DNA of 64,000 bases, from NCBI GenBank assembly GCA_037975125.1, contig CM075857.1, forward strand, positions 24,235,207 through 24,299,206. Direction: 5' to 3'. The translations under genes were made by a program, and so were the position numbers. A model generated the notes under the pieces. It saw only the letters and a list, made by a program, of their open reading frames with translations. It did not search any database and had not been told where the DNA came from. Positions 36,122-51,180 of this stretch are shown one piece after another (position 1 is the stretch's first letter; the number at the start of each line of letters is the position of its first letter). This stretch comes from Latrodectus hesperus. Taxonomy: Eukaryota; Arthropoda; Arachnida; Araneae; Theridiidae.

Positions 36122-36310
36122 TCATTTAATTACACTTCTTCTCTCGATCTCGCATTCCTGTTTTTCATTGTTTGGTTTGCTATTTTTAACTTCACTTGAA
36201 GAGTCATCTTTTCTCAAACCGTCCAGGACTCGTTGGTTTGCCGATTGAGACGTAATAAGGACACCGTTAACCATCGCCATATTTAATCGATTCCCCTCGA
36301 GTGACGTCAT
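36122..36310 (-). CDS. Candidate 62-codon ORF in a CpG-bearing, promoter-like block
   Basis: The minus-strand ORF starts MTSLEGNRLNMAMVNGVLIT and ends CEIERRSVIK. Its composition (hydrophilic, Lys/Glu/Ser-rich tail) is more protein-like than neighbouring noise, and a second ATG in atggcgatgg context lies 10 codons in. The start overlaps a CRE-like palindrome, tgacgtca (36302-36309), and tcacgtga (36330-36337) lies about 20 bp upstream of the start on the minus strand. It could be the first exon or promoter of an unknown gene or an enhancer. No family was recognised. Confidence 0.22.
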   Translation of the reverse strand: MTSLEGNRLNMAMVNGVLITSQSANQRVLDGLRKDDSSSEVKNSKPNNEKQECEIERRSVIK

Positions 36311-36337
36311 GTTTTACTGATAACCCATCACGTGATA
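36302..36337. promoter_or_regulatory. CRE-like and E-box-like palindromes
   Basis: tgacgtca at 36302-36309 is a perfect CREB/ATF consensus, and tcacgtga at 36330-36337 is a perfect CACGTG E-box with symmetric flanks. The pair stands in a locally CpG-containing block inside otherwise CpG-poor AT-rich DNA. Function is inferred from motif identity only. Confidence 0.35.
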
Positions 36338-36684
36338 TAAAGAGATTTTCGCTTCCGTTCTGTCTGGAAATGTCGATACGGTGAGTTGTTGTTCTTTGGT
36401 GGGAATGAAAAAAAAATAACTGGACAAGAAAACAAATGAATCTCATAAAATTATTTTTAAGTTTCATTTTTTTTTTTAGCATCAGAAATGACAAGTCTTT
36501 TTATTTACAAAATAAAATTAAAATGCTTTCGCTCAAAACTAAAAAACACATTTTCATTTCATATAATAAAATGTTATTAAAATAAATTAAATTTCAAAAT
36601 TATTTTGATTTGTTGCAAAATGTATTAAATGTGAAATTCGTATTTTTTTCATATTTATATTTGTTCATAAATTAAAATTTACTA

Positions 36685-38200
<1,516 letters not shown>

Positions 38201-38505
38201 GAGCCGCAGTGGCCTGGTTTGTCAGAGTGTTTGTTCTAGATATAGTAAGGTAGTTAGCTCGAATGCCCAACCAAAGATTCGTTGTTTTCCCTAATGAAAA
38301 CTGGATTACTTTCAATAGGTTGTGATCGTAATGTGCTTCATGTAAAATGATCCCATTGGGTAGGCAAACCAAATATAAGTTAGGGAGAGAGTATTTTGTT
38401 TGATCAATGCTTCTAAATTACGAAGACCCCCATTCAGCTGCCTTTATCAACCAGGGAAAGCCCAATTCAGGGAGGTACAGAGATGCATGCTGGTGCAACA
38501 ACCAC
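38201..38505 (+). mobile_element. SINE family 2, copy 1, tRNA-like head
   Basis: The head gagccgcagtggcctggttt has an A-box-like pattern, and the B-box-like agctcgaatgccc follows about 50 bp later. The body block catgtaaaatgatcccattg matches ctatgtaaaatgatactcct in the copy at 56948. Both copies continue with aaatta(c/a)gaagaccc. It ends near gcatgctggtgcaacaacc, again an AAC-type tail. Confidence 0.75.
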
Positions 38506-38765
38506 GTAGTGTTACATTTGTTATAGGATAAATCATAAATAATTTTCTTGAAAATAATTTACCTTTCATAATGTTAGCACCATATTTCGTACTTAACTTC
38601 AATAATATGAATAATCATTAAAATTTAAATTTTTCTCTGCTTTATATTTCTTAATATACTAATCAATATTTCAACTCCTGTGCATCTAAATATCATTCTT
38701 GACTTAAAAAAATCGGAAATGTATTTGTTAAAAATAAAAATGTAATGAAGCATATATTTCAATTG
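38506..38765. other. AT-rich non-coding stretch
   Basis: Nothing was recognised between the SINE and the (TA)n array. Confidence 0.5.
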
Positions 38766-39709
<944 letters not shown>

Positions 39710-39992
39710 TAAAATAGTGGGTTGTATTAAAGTGTGGCCAGAATGGATACTCGGAAAACTTCCAAGCACCTACCCCGACAGTTGTACATGTAAAAGGCAG
39801 AAGCTCGGCCTCCATCTTCTGTTGCTCAGTTGTGTCTGGAAGAGAACCCAAATATTTTTGCTCCAATGAACGCTGCTCTGCCAATACCCCAAAAAGGATT
39901 CGATACACCGCTGTAGAGGCTTCAAGCGGTGGGGAATTGGTTCCCAATCCTCCGTGTGACAGACGATGATACTGACCACTGTACCACCGTAC
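39710..39992 (-). mobile_element. SINE with tRNA-Asp-like head
   Basis: Read on the minus strand, 39989 to 39927 resembles tRNA-Asp: A box tggtacagtggtcagtatc, an anticodon arm region cgtctgtcacacgg with GTC in place, a degraded T arm (ttgggaaccaattcccc), and complementary acceptor ends cggtgg/ccaccg. It is about 9 nt shorter than a normal tRNA and its T loop is altered, so it is not a functional tRNA. About 215 bp of unique body follows (containing gagcaacagaagatggaggc), ending near acaacccac. It is best read as a SINE; a tRNA-Asp pseudogene joined to unrelated DNA is the alternative. Confidence 0.6.
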
Positions 39993-40098
39993 AGTTTATC
40001 AGAATTTGTACACATTATTTCTATACATATTATTATCTCCAAAACTATACTGATTGAATTTGAAAATAAATGGATTATTAAAATAGTTAAGAAATCTG

Positions 40099-40481
40099 TA
40101 TTGCTGTTGTTACTTTTGACACTTGGACAAGCCAAGCTCGTTTTGCCGTTGGCTATACGAATTTAAGTCAATAGGTGTGTCTTTCGTTAAACCTTAGCAC
40201 CAGGAAGGTGAAAGAGCGACTTTGTTCTGAATACCTCCGATAGATGGCACCACCAGAGGATTCAATCACTCAATTTTCACAATGATCTGAGGGGGAGGAA
40301 ATTTTCTCTAGACCATTACACCTTTGGTAACTGCTCAACAACCAACCACATGTTTTTTGATTCCACAGATTTATCAAGCACATTTATCACATGTACTCGG
40401 TGTATCTTAGGCGGCATTGGGAATCGAACCCCACCCTTCCGGAAGGAAGGCTGGTGTCCTAACACAAGGTTACCACTGCCC
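40099..40481 (-). mobile_element. SINE family 1, copy C, full length with target duplication
   Basis: A complete copy of about 383 bp. It is flanked by the direct repeat aagaaatctg (40089-40098 and 40482-40491). The head on the minus strand has gggcagtggtaaccttgtgt and the B box ggttcgattccc. The body contains cctctggtggtgccatctat, and the tail is aagtaacaacagca. This copy defines both ends of the family. Confidence 0.9.
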
Positions 40482-40491
40482 AAGAAATCTG

Positions 40492-41536
40492 CGTTAAAAT
40501 GCATTGAGAGTCTGATACAGTAGGATACTAGCCAGTTAAGAAATTCATCAGAATTTAAATGCAATATGTGAATTCTTAATTATAATTGTTCTATACATCA
40601 AAGCAGGAAAAGATTCCCATGGAAAGAGGAACCACATATTTGCCTGTATCATGGAAATGGATGTTTATATGAGATTTTGTAATGCTCAACGAAAACATAA
40701 TTCATCTGATTATTTGAATATAATTCATACAGTTTTCAGCACAAGCCAAAAGGAAAAACTTTAACTAAAAAGCTTTTCTTTGTTTTCAACGGCACAAACT
40801 TTTTCAATCCTATATTGAATAAATAATAGAAAATATATTAATTAAATAACAAAATAAAGAAAATTACTCTTAAATTTAATTGTGTGAAAGTGTTTTCTAT
40901 GGTGTGAACTGCATCTCTTGATTTATATTCTTGTTTCAGCAATTTAAATGAATTTAAATTAAAACAGTTCAAAATAACTAAATAATTTATCTATCAATTT
41001 TAAAATTACTTCATTGCGATTTCTATAAATTATTATGTAAGCCTTTCATTTCTTTTAATTTCAAATAAATTAAATCATACATTACTCAACATTTACTCTC
41101 GACACCTGGTGAAGACTTCTTTCTTTTTTTCTTTTTTTAACAAAAAAGATGTCGGACAAATAAAAAAATCAACTGTTCAAAAAATCTTAAATTTGTGCAA
41201 AATTTGGCTATTATTCTTCTCCTAATACTTTCTTAATGATTCTTGTAAAAATATCCAAAAATAGCAGCAACCAAAATATCAATACTGAAAATTGAATTCA
41301 ACTCAAACCAGAAGGTAAGAAATAACCCATGAAACTGTTTTTAACTACTAAATTTCATTTTGAAGCATTCTTTTTTTTTTGAGCCAAATCTTATATTTAT
41401 CTCTTCGATCATTTAATAATACGATAATTTGCAAGATTTAAACCATGAAAAGGTCTCATAAAAAATTAAGCTTAATCTTTATACCAAACTTCATTATATG
41501 TAATACTTTATTTAGGTTATTATTGGATAATTATTC

Positions 41537-41538
<2 letters not shown>
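40492..41538. other. AT-rich non-coding stretch
   Basis: No gene or element was recognised. Confidence 0.5.

Positions 41539-41618
<80 letters not shown>
41539..41618. repeat. (TA)n array
   Basis: About 40 TA units. Confidence 0.97.
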
Positions 41619-41623
<5 letters not shown>

Positions 41624-41993
41624 TTAGAGTCTAAATATATATCTAGAGTGCTTTATTAGTAATTAAATACAAACGAAGTTGATTCGGATAAAAAGCAAAA
41701 CGAAGTCATTAATATGATTTTAATTATATTATTATGAATGTAATGGCTAAATAAATAATGGTCTCCATTGGCTCTGTTGAAACAGTTAATATTAAACTTA
41801 ACTATTAAACTATCTGTGTAAAATGTTTCTTAATCTTAAAAATAAGTATTTCTTAAAAATTATACTATTTATAACTGAAATCATATAAGCAACATTTGAA
41901 AATTCAAGCATATCGATTTTTATTCGATTTCATAGTAGTAATGCAATTTATAAGATAATTTCATAGTAGTAATGTAATTAATTTCATAGTAGT

Positions 41994-42260
41994 GTTGTTG
42001 TTGCATGCCCCCAAAGACCAGCAGCGCTAGACCAGGACTATGACGTTGTACACTCTACAATAATCCAAAACCAGAAGAGGGTCGTCAACCAAGTCCTGCC
42101 TGGAGAGCCCTAGGCACTCTAGGATATGTTCAGGCGAAGCCTGCTCGGTAGAGCACTTGGTACAGGTTTCAAAGGTTCGGAAACCCTCAGAAAATTTTAG
42201 GGTTTTAAGATGTCCACTTCGAAATCGGGCGAGAATAGTTTGTTCCTGACGACTTAAGTC
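41994..42260 (-). mobile_element. 5'-truncated LINE (non-LTR retrotransposon) 3' end
   Basis: Minus-strand element with an AAC-repeat tail (plus strand gttgttgttgc from 41994). It is flanked by atttcatagtagt (41981-41993) and atttcatagaagt (42261-42273), which could be a 13-bp target duplication, although a local minisatellite with the same motif complicates this. The coding fragment is listed separately. Confidence 0.8.
42027..42260 (-). pseudogene. LINE ORF2 C-terminus, 77 codons, in frame
   Basis: Open from the truncation point at 42260 to TAG at 42027-42029, with no start codon. It reads DLSRQEQTILARFRSGHLKT then LKFSEGFRTFETCTKCSTEQ and ASPEHILECLGLSRQDLVDD, ending near YCRVYNVIVLV. The CTKCSTEQASPEHILEC segment has the CxxC-x8-H-x4-C knuckle that follows RNase H in many LINE ORF2 proteins (here CTKC-x7-8-H-x3-4-C). 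Uninterrupted coding indicates a young insertion that was truncated at its 5' end, the usual outcome of target-primed reverse transcription. Confidence 0.8.
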
Positions 42261-42315
42261 ATTTCATAGAAGTAATGTAATTTATTAATAGGATATTAGT
42301 AATGTAATTTATTAT

Positions 42316-45300
42316 TTGAAGCAGAATTAATAAATTGGACTTTTATTTTAATGCAGATTATCTCAAATAGTTAAAATGAATTAATATGAAACTATACCTA
42401 CCTCATTCAAAAGTAGATCAAATTGTAACGCTCTTAAATAACTTGAATTAATATTTTCTTCAAATATATTATATAATAAACAAAATATTCCTGATATATA
42501 TTAGAAAATCCAAACATGAAATAAATTTAGTTTAATTAAGTATATTAATCACATTTTGGGAAATTTAAAATGTATATGAAACAAATCCGAATTGGAGGAT
42601 GTTGGCATTATTAAATTAAAGCTGAAAGTTCACTTAATATATGTTTAAGATAAAATTTTAAAAGGAAAAGATAGTATAAAAGGTAATACAAAACTTTTGA
42701 AAAATCAGGAATAGAAATTATTATAGAGCTATATATATATATATATATATGAAATGGCTGTTAATTTATTTAAAAAATATGAATTTTTACTACGAAATAT
42801 TTTTTATAATATTTATTTTATTGTTATAAACTATATATAATTAATTAAAGCTAATTTTAATAAAAAAATTAAGTATTTGATCATGAGAAATTATGTCATT
42901 TAAATCATTAATATTCTTTTTTCTACCGAAAATGATATAAAGAGTAATAGATGTCTCATTTTTAAAAATGTATTTCTCATTCCCTTGCAGAAAAATCTTA
43001 TAATTATAAAAGAAAAAATTGCTGTAAATTTTTCTGTGCTTTGAAATGGAATTTTTATCAATATGCAATCATTTAAATCAATTTTTTTCTTGCTTTGTTT
43101 TTTTTATATTTTATGCTTACCATCATCAAAAATGAACTATTGTATGATATTTATATAAATTTGTATAAATATTTCTTATTTAATTTTGAATTGTGTTACT
43201 GAAATTAAATTTCTTGTTATTTGTTATCACATTCATGTATTATTAACATCATCAAGAAATACAAAAAATAACACATTAAATAGCTCTACATACTTTTCCA
43301 GAAATTATTATTATTTATATGGAAAACATCGCTAATTTTTTCATTTCAGCAGAAAAAATGAATTCAGTGAACAAACAAAAATAAATGTCGATCCCCACTT
43401 GTTGCTGGGAAACACGTACAGGATGGAGATTAATAGCTATACTTATGACACAAGCGCATTTGCTAAAAGCTTCAAAGAGACAACCAGCTACACCCTCTTC
43501 TGAAACATGGGGATGGGTTACAATAAAAGCAAAAATAACAACTGGTACAACATCATAACTTATTTATGTGACATCCAACTCATATAAATCAATTTTTGCT
43601 CAGCCAACAATTCCGAAAATGCATGTGAAAACTAATTTTTTCATGATTCAACATCATTATATTAGTTAATTTATTGTTGATATCATATTTTATTTTACAA
43701 CGAATTTTATTTGCAATTTTATTGAAATTTGCTTCAACACAAATTCCATAAATTAGATTATTGTGTGTACATATTATTTAATAACATAAAAATGAGTAGC
43801 ATTAATTAATAAAGTCATGCTATTTCTAAAATAAATGCGGCAGAATTAATCTAAGATGATGTCCCCCAGAAACATTAGTCTATCATGCGATTGAAGGATT
43901 AAGTATGTGGCATTTAGTTTAGTAATTCTAACTTCTAATTTAGTATGGCTGTTAATTTAGTATACGAAAACCACTTTTAAGCATAAATCCGGTTAAATTA
44001 GCTCTCAAGTGCAAAAATGACTCAGAAGAGACAAACGAACCAAACAACCAGAAGAGAAATTTTCTCATTGTGCAAACGATGTTTCATTTTGTCCAGCTCA
44101 TATGACATAATATTTTAAAGAAATATAACTGAAATATAACGTCAGAGAAACACTGTTGTAATTCCAAAACTTTATTTATTTCCCAAAACTAGAACCCTTC
44201 AATTAGATTACAGAATAATTCTGTGAAACAGGCAAAATAAATTTATAGAAATGTTCTTATCTCAAAATGGAAACAGTTCTTGGTTCATTAGCATACATCA
44301 TTTTATAGTTTTAAACTAAGTATGACAAAATTAAGGCTACAAGATTCATTGTTGTTATCAAGAAGCTAAGTATGACCCCTCAAATAAAAATAATATCCCT
44401 GATTAAAATTTTAAATACATGTCAAATTTATTCACAGATTAACATGCCAAGTAAACTTCCAAAATTGTTACTATCTAAAAGTGTTTTTTTTCTTATTAAC
44501 GTCAAATTATATATGTTTTAAATTGAAATACACACACACACACACAATAGCACTAATCTTGCAGTATCATAATAATTATTGAATAATTCAGTTTTATAAA
44601 TTAATTAAGTTAAATAAAAATTAATCTCCATTGTTAATACTTGCAATGGTTGAGAAAAAACTTTTTATACACACAATTGTTTCATCACCAAATCACTTAG
44701 TTGCACTTCTTTGGTTTCTTTCTAAAAACAAAACTTTTGGCAGTGGTTTTATTCTTGAAGTCAGCACTTGAGCTTACCGGAATCGTTATAAATGATAGTT
44801 ATAATAAGTTTTGCAATATTAACCAGTAATAGGAAATCCATCATTTAAAAATTACTTAATTTTTTGCAATTTAATTTCAAAAAGACAATAAGCGTTAAAG
44901 ATTAAATTCTAATATTTAGGTGGTAAGTATATCTTTTTTTCATTCTGTTTTGTTTTGCTATTTTACCATAAAAAACATGAATGCTAATAATAATGAATGC
45001 TAATAATAATGAAATAAGAACTTATTCAACATTCCATAAGTACTATTCCAAATACTTTTATTACTAATGAAATGTTTATTGTTTAGATTTATTGTAATAT
45101 GAATTCAAAAGCAAATTACTAAATTTACAGTTTACATTCTTAAAAGAAACTTCTATAGAACATTGTTTATTAAAAGTCACATCATTTTTAAAAATATATA
45201 TGAAGAATGTGATTAATCCTTTCAATTTATTATTCTTTTAATATTTTACGGTATTATTATTGTTATCAGTTTATAATTTTTTAAACAAAATTATTATAAT

Positions 45301-45648
45301 ACTATGTCAAAACTTCATCTCATTTTAAGAAAAAATAAGAAACATTCAATTTTGTTTTCGAAAAAAACACGTAAATATCGTTTCCAAAATTATTATAAAT
45401 CTTTAAAAAACCTTAGCATGTTTATTGACTCATAGGTTAAAAGTCTATATGCAATGCAAATACAAATTAATAAAATAAGTAAAGCAGTTATTAATTAAGT
45501 GTTGCCTTATCCGTTATATTTACCATAATTCAAAATTACAATATCAGCCTAAGAAATGTTTTATTTATGTAGGTACTTTCAAAGTCGTAATCAGTACATA
45601 TTAATTGGAATAATAATATGTTTCATACAAATATGTATGCGAAATTAT
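42316..45648. other. AT-rich non-coding stretch
   Basis: No gene was recognised. It holds short (TA)n at 42729-42750, (CA)n at about 44531-44545, and a 19-bp direct duplication (aatgctaataataatga) at about 44980-45012. Confidence 0.5.
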
Positions 45649-46045
45649 GTTGTTGTTGTTGCTCATGACACTTGGACAAGCCAAGCTCGCTATGCCGTTG
45701 GCTATGCGAATTTAAGTCAATAGAGAACGTCTTTCGTGTGGATCAGAGCACCACGAAGGGGAAAGTACGACTTTTATCTTTTTAAGGTGCCTCGTAATTT
45801 TGAACCAAGATCAGTTGACGAGGCCACACCTGAGCTGGCACCCTCCTCTCCACATCCACGCCACACCAGCGGAAGGGCTGACGTCACAGATGAACGTGGA
45901 CACGAATCCAACCCACGGAATTCCAGCAGCCCAGTGAAGGAGAGTACACCGTGGTCACCCTCCCAACCACTGCCCGCGGCAAATGATGCTTCACTTTGCT
46001 GAGCTTACGGGAAGCGGCGTGAAGCTACTAAGCCACTGGAGCTCA
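45649..46045 (-). mobile_element. Chimeric SINE: family 1 tail with a different head
   Basis: The 3' part (45649-45775 on the plus strand, read minus) is family 1: acttggacaagccaagctc, aatttaagtcaatag and gtctttcgt. From about 45776 the sequence is unrelated to other family 1 copies, GC-rich and about 270 bp long, and starts on the minus strand with gagctccagtggcttagtag, which looks like an A box. Near-matching flanks atgcgaaattat (45637-45648) and atacgaaataat (46045-46056) suggest one target duplication around the whole unit, so the head and tail moved together. The 88-codon plus-strand ORF across it is a by-product of high GC. Confidence 0.65.
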
Positions 46046-46056
46046 TACGAAATAAT

Positions 46057-46620
46057 TCTTTCAATTAATGAAATAAAATGATTATAATCATACTATTTCT
46101 ATTTATAATTATTTTATTACGTTTAACCATCAATTTAGTTTTAATAATTGAAAATTTTATTCAGTGTTAAAGTTTCTTTTTGTAAAAGTAATTTTTCATT
46201 AAAATAATATATGAAAGAAAAGTTAAATAGATAATTCAAATGAAGCTTTTGGTTAGTTATTAATGCTACTTGTCAGGAAAAAATATTTATAACCAAATGC
46301 ATCAAATTGCTAAAGTATTTATAGATCTAATAGATTGGTTGTTCTAAGAATCAAGTAACAAAAACAAGATTATAGATAAATTATTTTAAATTTTGAAGTT
46401 TTTATGTTTGAATGTTTTTAGCGTACGTTAAAAATACTTGTTTTGTAATTTATCTATCAAAAAATAAAAAGATTTTTAGTTTGCTTGTTTTTCCAGAATA
46501 AGGTTATTGTTTAACTCAATACTTGCCTTATATAATCTAGTAATAATGTACTGCCTTTACAAACTCCCACCTTTAAAAGGGGAAGTTCACTATCTTAGAT
46601 ATTTATACGGAATCATAATG
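46057..46620. other. AT-rich non-coding stretch
   Basis: No gene or element was recognised. Confidence 0.5.
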
Positions 46621-48187
46621 TAGTTAGTGATCGATTAACGAACATAATCCGTTACAAGACTATGTTCGCTATCCGAATTGTTCGTTTATAGATCTTCGAT
46701 TTATCATTGATTTTTTTTTTTTTTTTTTTTGTAAAATTGATTAGCTCTTTCTGGAGAACCTGAAATAAAAAAGAGATAAAAAGCATAATTTCTTAGAAAG
46801 TTTATTAAAAAATAATATGCACGTATAGTCAGTTATTATTATTTTTTGCTTATGGGGCATTAATGTACATGTCCATTGTCGATTGGCTTTCTCTCTTTTT
46901 TAAAACTTTCAGTAAGAGATTAATAGCATTGTCGTTGTAAAGATTCCTAAATTTACTGATATCAGATTGGTTTGGGTGCGATTCTAAGACCATCTCGCTC
47001 AGACATCCTCCCATTTCTTCAACGAATGAACGAGGTGGTACGTTCAAAAAGAAATCGATTTCGGTTTTGATTGAAATCAAAACCAAAACTGGTGGCCTAC
47101 CTTGACTATAAATATTCTATTGCAAAAAAAAATGTTTTTTTCAAAGTAGAACTTTGAAGTTCAATAGGCATGCAACATAATTCAAGATAGATGGAAAACA
47201 ACTTTTGGTTCGTTTGGTTTGGCAACCCTCCACATTATACTCCGAGAGCCAAAAACTGTTCGTTAGAATTCGTTTCAGTTCGTTATCCGAATATGTGCTG
47301 GTTGTCCAAACACAAAATTCTTTCTTGAAAGTGTTCAATGTCCGATTTGTTAGCAGTCCAAACAGTTCGCAAACCGATCATTTATTGTAAATACTTTTGA
47401 AACATGCTAAGTACTACTTGGCATATATCTGAATATGGCCAAGTATCCGAATATGTGTTCGTTGTCCAAACACAAAAATCTTTCTCGAAATTGTTCGTTT
47501 TCCGATTTGTTGGCAGTCCGAACAGTTCGCAAACCGATCATCTATTGTAAATACTTTTGAAACATGCTAAGTACTACTTGGCATATTTCTGAATATGGCC
47601 AAGTATCCGAATATGTGTTCGTTGTCCAAACACAAAAATCTTTCTCGAAATTGTTCGTTTTCCGATTTGTTGGCAGTCCGAACAGTTCGCAAACCGATCA
47701 TCTATTGTAAATACTTTTGAAACATGCTAAGTACTACTTGGCATATTTCTGAATATGGCCAAGTATCCGAATATGTGTTCGTTGTCCAAACACAAAAATC
47801 TTTCTCGAAATTGTTCGTTTTCCGATTTGTTGGCAGTCCGAACAGTTCGCAAACCGATCATCTATTGTAAATACTTTTGAAACATGCTAAGTACTACTTG
47901 GCATATTTCTGAATATGGCCAAGTATCCGAATATGTGTTCGTTGTCCAAACACAAAAATCTTTCTCGAAATTGTTCGTTTTCCGATTTGTTGGCAGTCCG
48001 AACAGTTCGCAAACCGATCATCTATTGTAAATACTTTTGAAACATGCTAAGTACTACTTGGCATATTTCTGAATATGGCCAAGTATCCGAATATGTGTTC
48101 GTTGTCCAAACACGAAAATCTTTCTTGAAAGTGTTCGTTGTCCGATTTGTTCGCAATCCGAATTTTTCAATAAACGATCACCCACTG
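46621..48187 (-). mobile_element. Tigger/pogo-like transposon remnant
   Basis: The left end tagttagtgatcgattaacg and the inverse of the right end (cagtgggtgatcgtttattg, ending at 48187 before TA) are diverged inverted repeats. Repeated ttcg-ta-tccgaa style motifs inside both ends are typical of Tigger/pogo termini. A fragment of coding sequence remains at 46850-47086. The right part has been expanded into a tandem array. Confidence 0.6.
46850..47086 (-). pseudogene. Tigger/pogo-like transposase C-terminal fragment
   Basis: Reads MVLISIKTEIDFFLNVPPRS, FVEEMGGCLSEMVLESHPNQ, then SDISKFRNLYNDNAINLLLK and a tail ESQSTMDMYINAP followed by a stop. An acidic/hydrophilic tail ending in a S-T-(L/M)-D-M/F motif is characteristic of Tigger-type transposase C-termini. 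The catalytic DDE region and the CENP-B-like DNA-binding domain are absent; the sequence upstream (47087-47280) has no matching frame. Support also comes from its position between two related terminal repeats. Confidence 0.5.
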
Positions 48188-48222
48188 TAAATACTTTTGA
48201 AATAAGCGAAGTACTACTTGAG
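47285..48222. repeat. 160-bp satellite, six units, derived from a transposon end
   Basis: The marker atccgaatatgtg recurs at 47285, 47445, 47605, 47765, 47925 and 48085, an exact 160-bp period. The central units are almost identical, and the first and last are diverged. Each unit holds about 95 bp of the Tigger-like terminus (ending gatcatctattgta) plus about 65 bp of what is flanking DNA after the last unit (aatacttttgaaa, aagtactactt). Confidence 0.92.
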
Positions 48223-49020
48223 ACGTTTTAAGACATTTTATGAACATATGAGAGATCGTCAAAAGATTTTTATAATCATGCGTGGTTATTTTATGAATAA
48301 GAATAGAGGCAACGAAATGTGGTACTATGATAATTTTGAGCAGAATCATGTATTTAATGTGCTTTTAACATTAATATATCCTATACGCACTATAATTGAT
48401 TTAAAAAAATGGAATATTTGAATTTCACTGAATAATGTTTTTGAGAAATATTTGCTTTGTAATTTCCATAATATTGCAGAGCTATCTTTCAATGGTTGGT
48501 CTTATAAATTATGTTATGCCTAATAACCGTAACAAGTTTTCATAAATTATTTTAATATTCCTTTCTGTTACTTTGTTAAAAACTCAAACTGTTATTTCAT
48601 TTTAAATAACTTTTAATAACATTAGATACATATGATTAAATTTTTTCATCGCTAAAATTTGATGATAATAATAAGCTTCAATTTGACTAAATCATTTATT
48701 TCTAAGTTGAATTCATAATAATATAGAGTTCAGTTATTATTAATAATATAAAATAAAAATTTATAAAATCTAGTTATGATAAACTTTTTATGAATTTATG
48801 AATCTAACTATTAAATTTCATCTAATTAAAGATTTTTAAAATTAACTATCGAATAACTGTGATATAAAGTTAATAAATTATATATTTATTCTTCTCAACT
48901 AGTTAAATTTAAAATGTAACATATGAAGAGTTGCAATAAAATATAAAATAACTGTTAGTTCAAATACATTTGATTATTTTATTACTAATTTATATAAATA
49001 AATTAACTTATAAATTCTAT
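48223..49020. other. AT-rich non-coding stretch
   Basis: No gene or element was recognised. Confidence 0.5.
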
Positions 49021-49958
<938 letters not shown>

Positions 49959-50984
49959 AGATTTTTATTATATTAATGTATATTATTATATGTAAAGATT
50001 ATTAACAGGCAATAATTCAGCGACTAGTAATACTGAACTAAACATTATATCTATCATTTCGAAAAATCAAACATTTTTCTTTTCATAACGCCTTAAAAAG
50101 TGTTTATTTGATAGCATAAAGAGTTTCTGGCTAAATATTTTGCGTATTTTTCATGACACATTGTAACTTGAGATTTGTTGAAGTGACAAGATCAACTCCT
50201 GAGTTCACTAATCAACTCTTAATTTCAACAGCACGGCCAATGGAAGTAATTTAATGGAAGCTCTGTAACTGGGTAAGACCCCATGACTTCCGGTCAAGTA
50301 AGTAACTGATATTTGAATTATTGCTTTTAAATTGGATCAAAGAGATTGGTGGTATTATATTTCAATTTTAAAACTTGTTAATATTATAATAATAACATTT
50401 GATATTAATTTCCTTTTGTAATTATTCATGCGATGATCTTTTTTATAAAATGTATGCAATGTTTTGTTATAGTAATTTATTATAAAATTTATAATAATAT
50501 AAAAATGTTATACTAATGTTTCATTTATAAAATCAAGGGATATTTTTATTTTTTTCTCACTTGCCATTGATAAAATGTAATCAGACTTTGACGATATAAT
50601 GCACACAGTTAATTGTTGTTATGTTTTGAACTCGTTAATGTAAATGATTGGACAGTTCTTGATATTTGCACACATTCGACTTGTTTATTATATTACTTCA
50701 CTGATTTTACTACGTAACAGATATTAACTCCTTCAGGAGATATTGAAAACAGTTTTAATTTATAATTCATCAACTGTCTAAACGCTGTATTCAGTTAATA
50801 TTAATTTTAATAATTCTTATTCTCTATTCACATAAAAATTATTGTTAACTAAAATATTTGATTAAATTTTCAAAAAATATTCGTTGCTTATTAAAAGAAA
50901 TTTAAAAGTAGTTAAATTAATATCACAATGTTCGTGCTTTACATTTGTATGTATACGTAATTTTAAGAAATCAACTATATTATT
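49959..50984. other. AT-rich non-coding stretch
   Basis: No gene or element was recognised; 50160-50300 is a GC-richer patch with no readable motif. Confidence 0.5.
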
Positions 50985-51180
50985 ACGCCGATTGATTGTG
51001 GAGAGATTAGCTTTCCTAGCAGTGGGTCCCGGGTCCGAATCCTGTTTCTTTATTCTTTCATTTTCGAGCAAAAGATGGCCAACCCATTGGATGTCCCACT
51101 GCGTAAGATGCCATCACGTTCGCCCCTTGTAGCATAGGGTAGGATGAAATCCCAAGGGTAGACGGGCATTAGAAAAAAAA
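50985..51180 (+). mobile_element. Possible tRNA-derived SINE with poly(A)-type tail
   Basis: A B-box-like gggtccgaatcctg lies at 51029-51042, preceded by gattgtggagagattagctt, which may be a decayed A box. The body contains gatggccaacccattggatg and cgccccttgtagcatagggt, and the unit ends gggcattagaaaaaaaa. It is unlike families 1 and 2 in its tail. No second copy was found here. Confidence 0.5.

Larger units (their letters stand above)
41930..42315. repeat. Short minisatellite split by a LINE insertion
   Basis: The motif atttcatagtagtaatgtaa occurs at about 41930, 41958 and 41981 (partial), and resumes after the LINE fragment at 42261 with a variant (atttcatagaagtaatgtaa) and a further partial copy near 42290. 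Unit length is about 23-30 bp. Confidence 0.7.

Noticed and set aside
39927..39989. Functional tRNA-Asp gene
   Set aside because: It is about 9 nt too short, the T loop is altered from TTCGA, and a SINE-like body follows directly.
40316..40564. 82-codon minus-strand ORF
   Set aside because: It is inside SINE family 1 copy C; SINEs are non-coding.
45736..46002. 88-codon plus-strand ORF
   Set aside because: It lies across a GC-rich SINE copy in antisense orientation and has no domain; stop codons are rare there because of composition.
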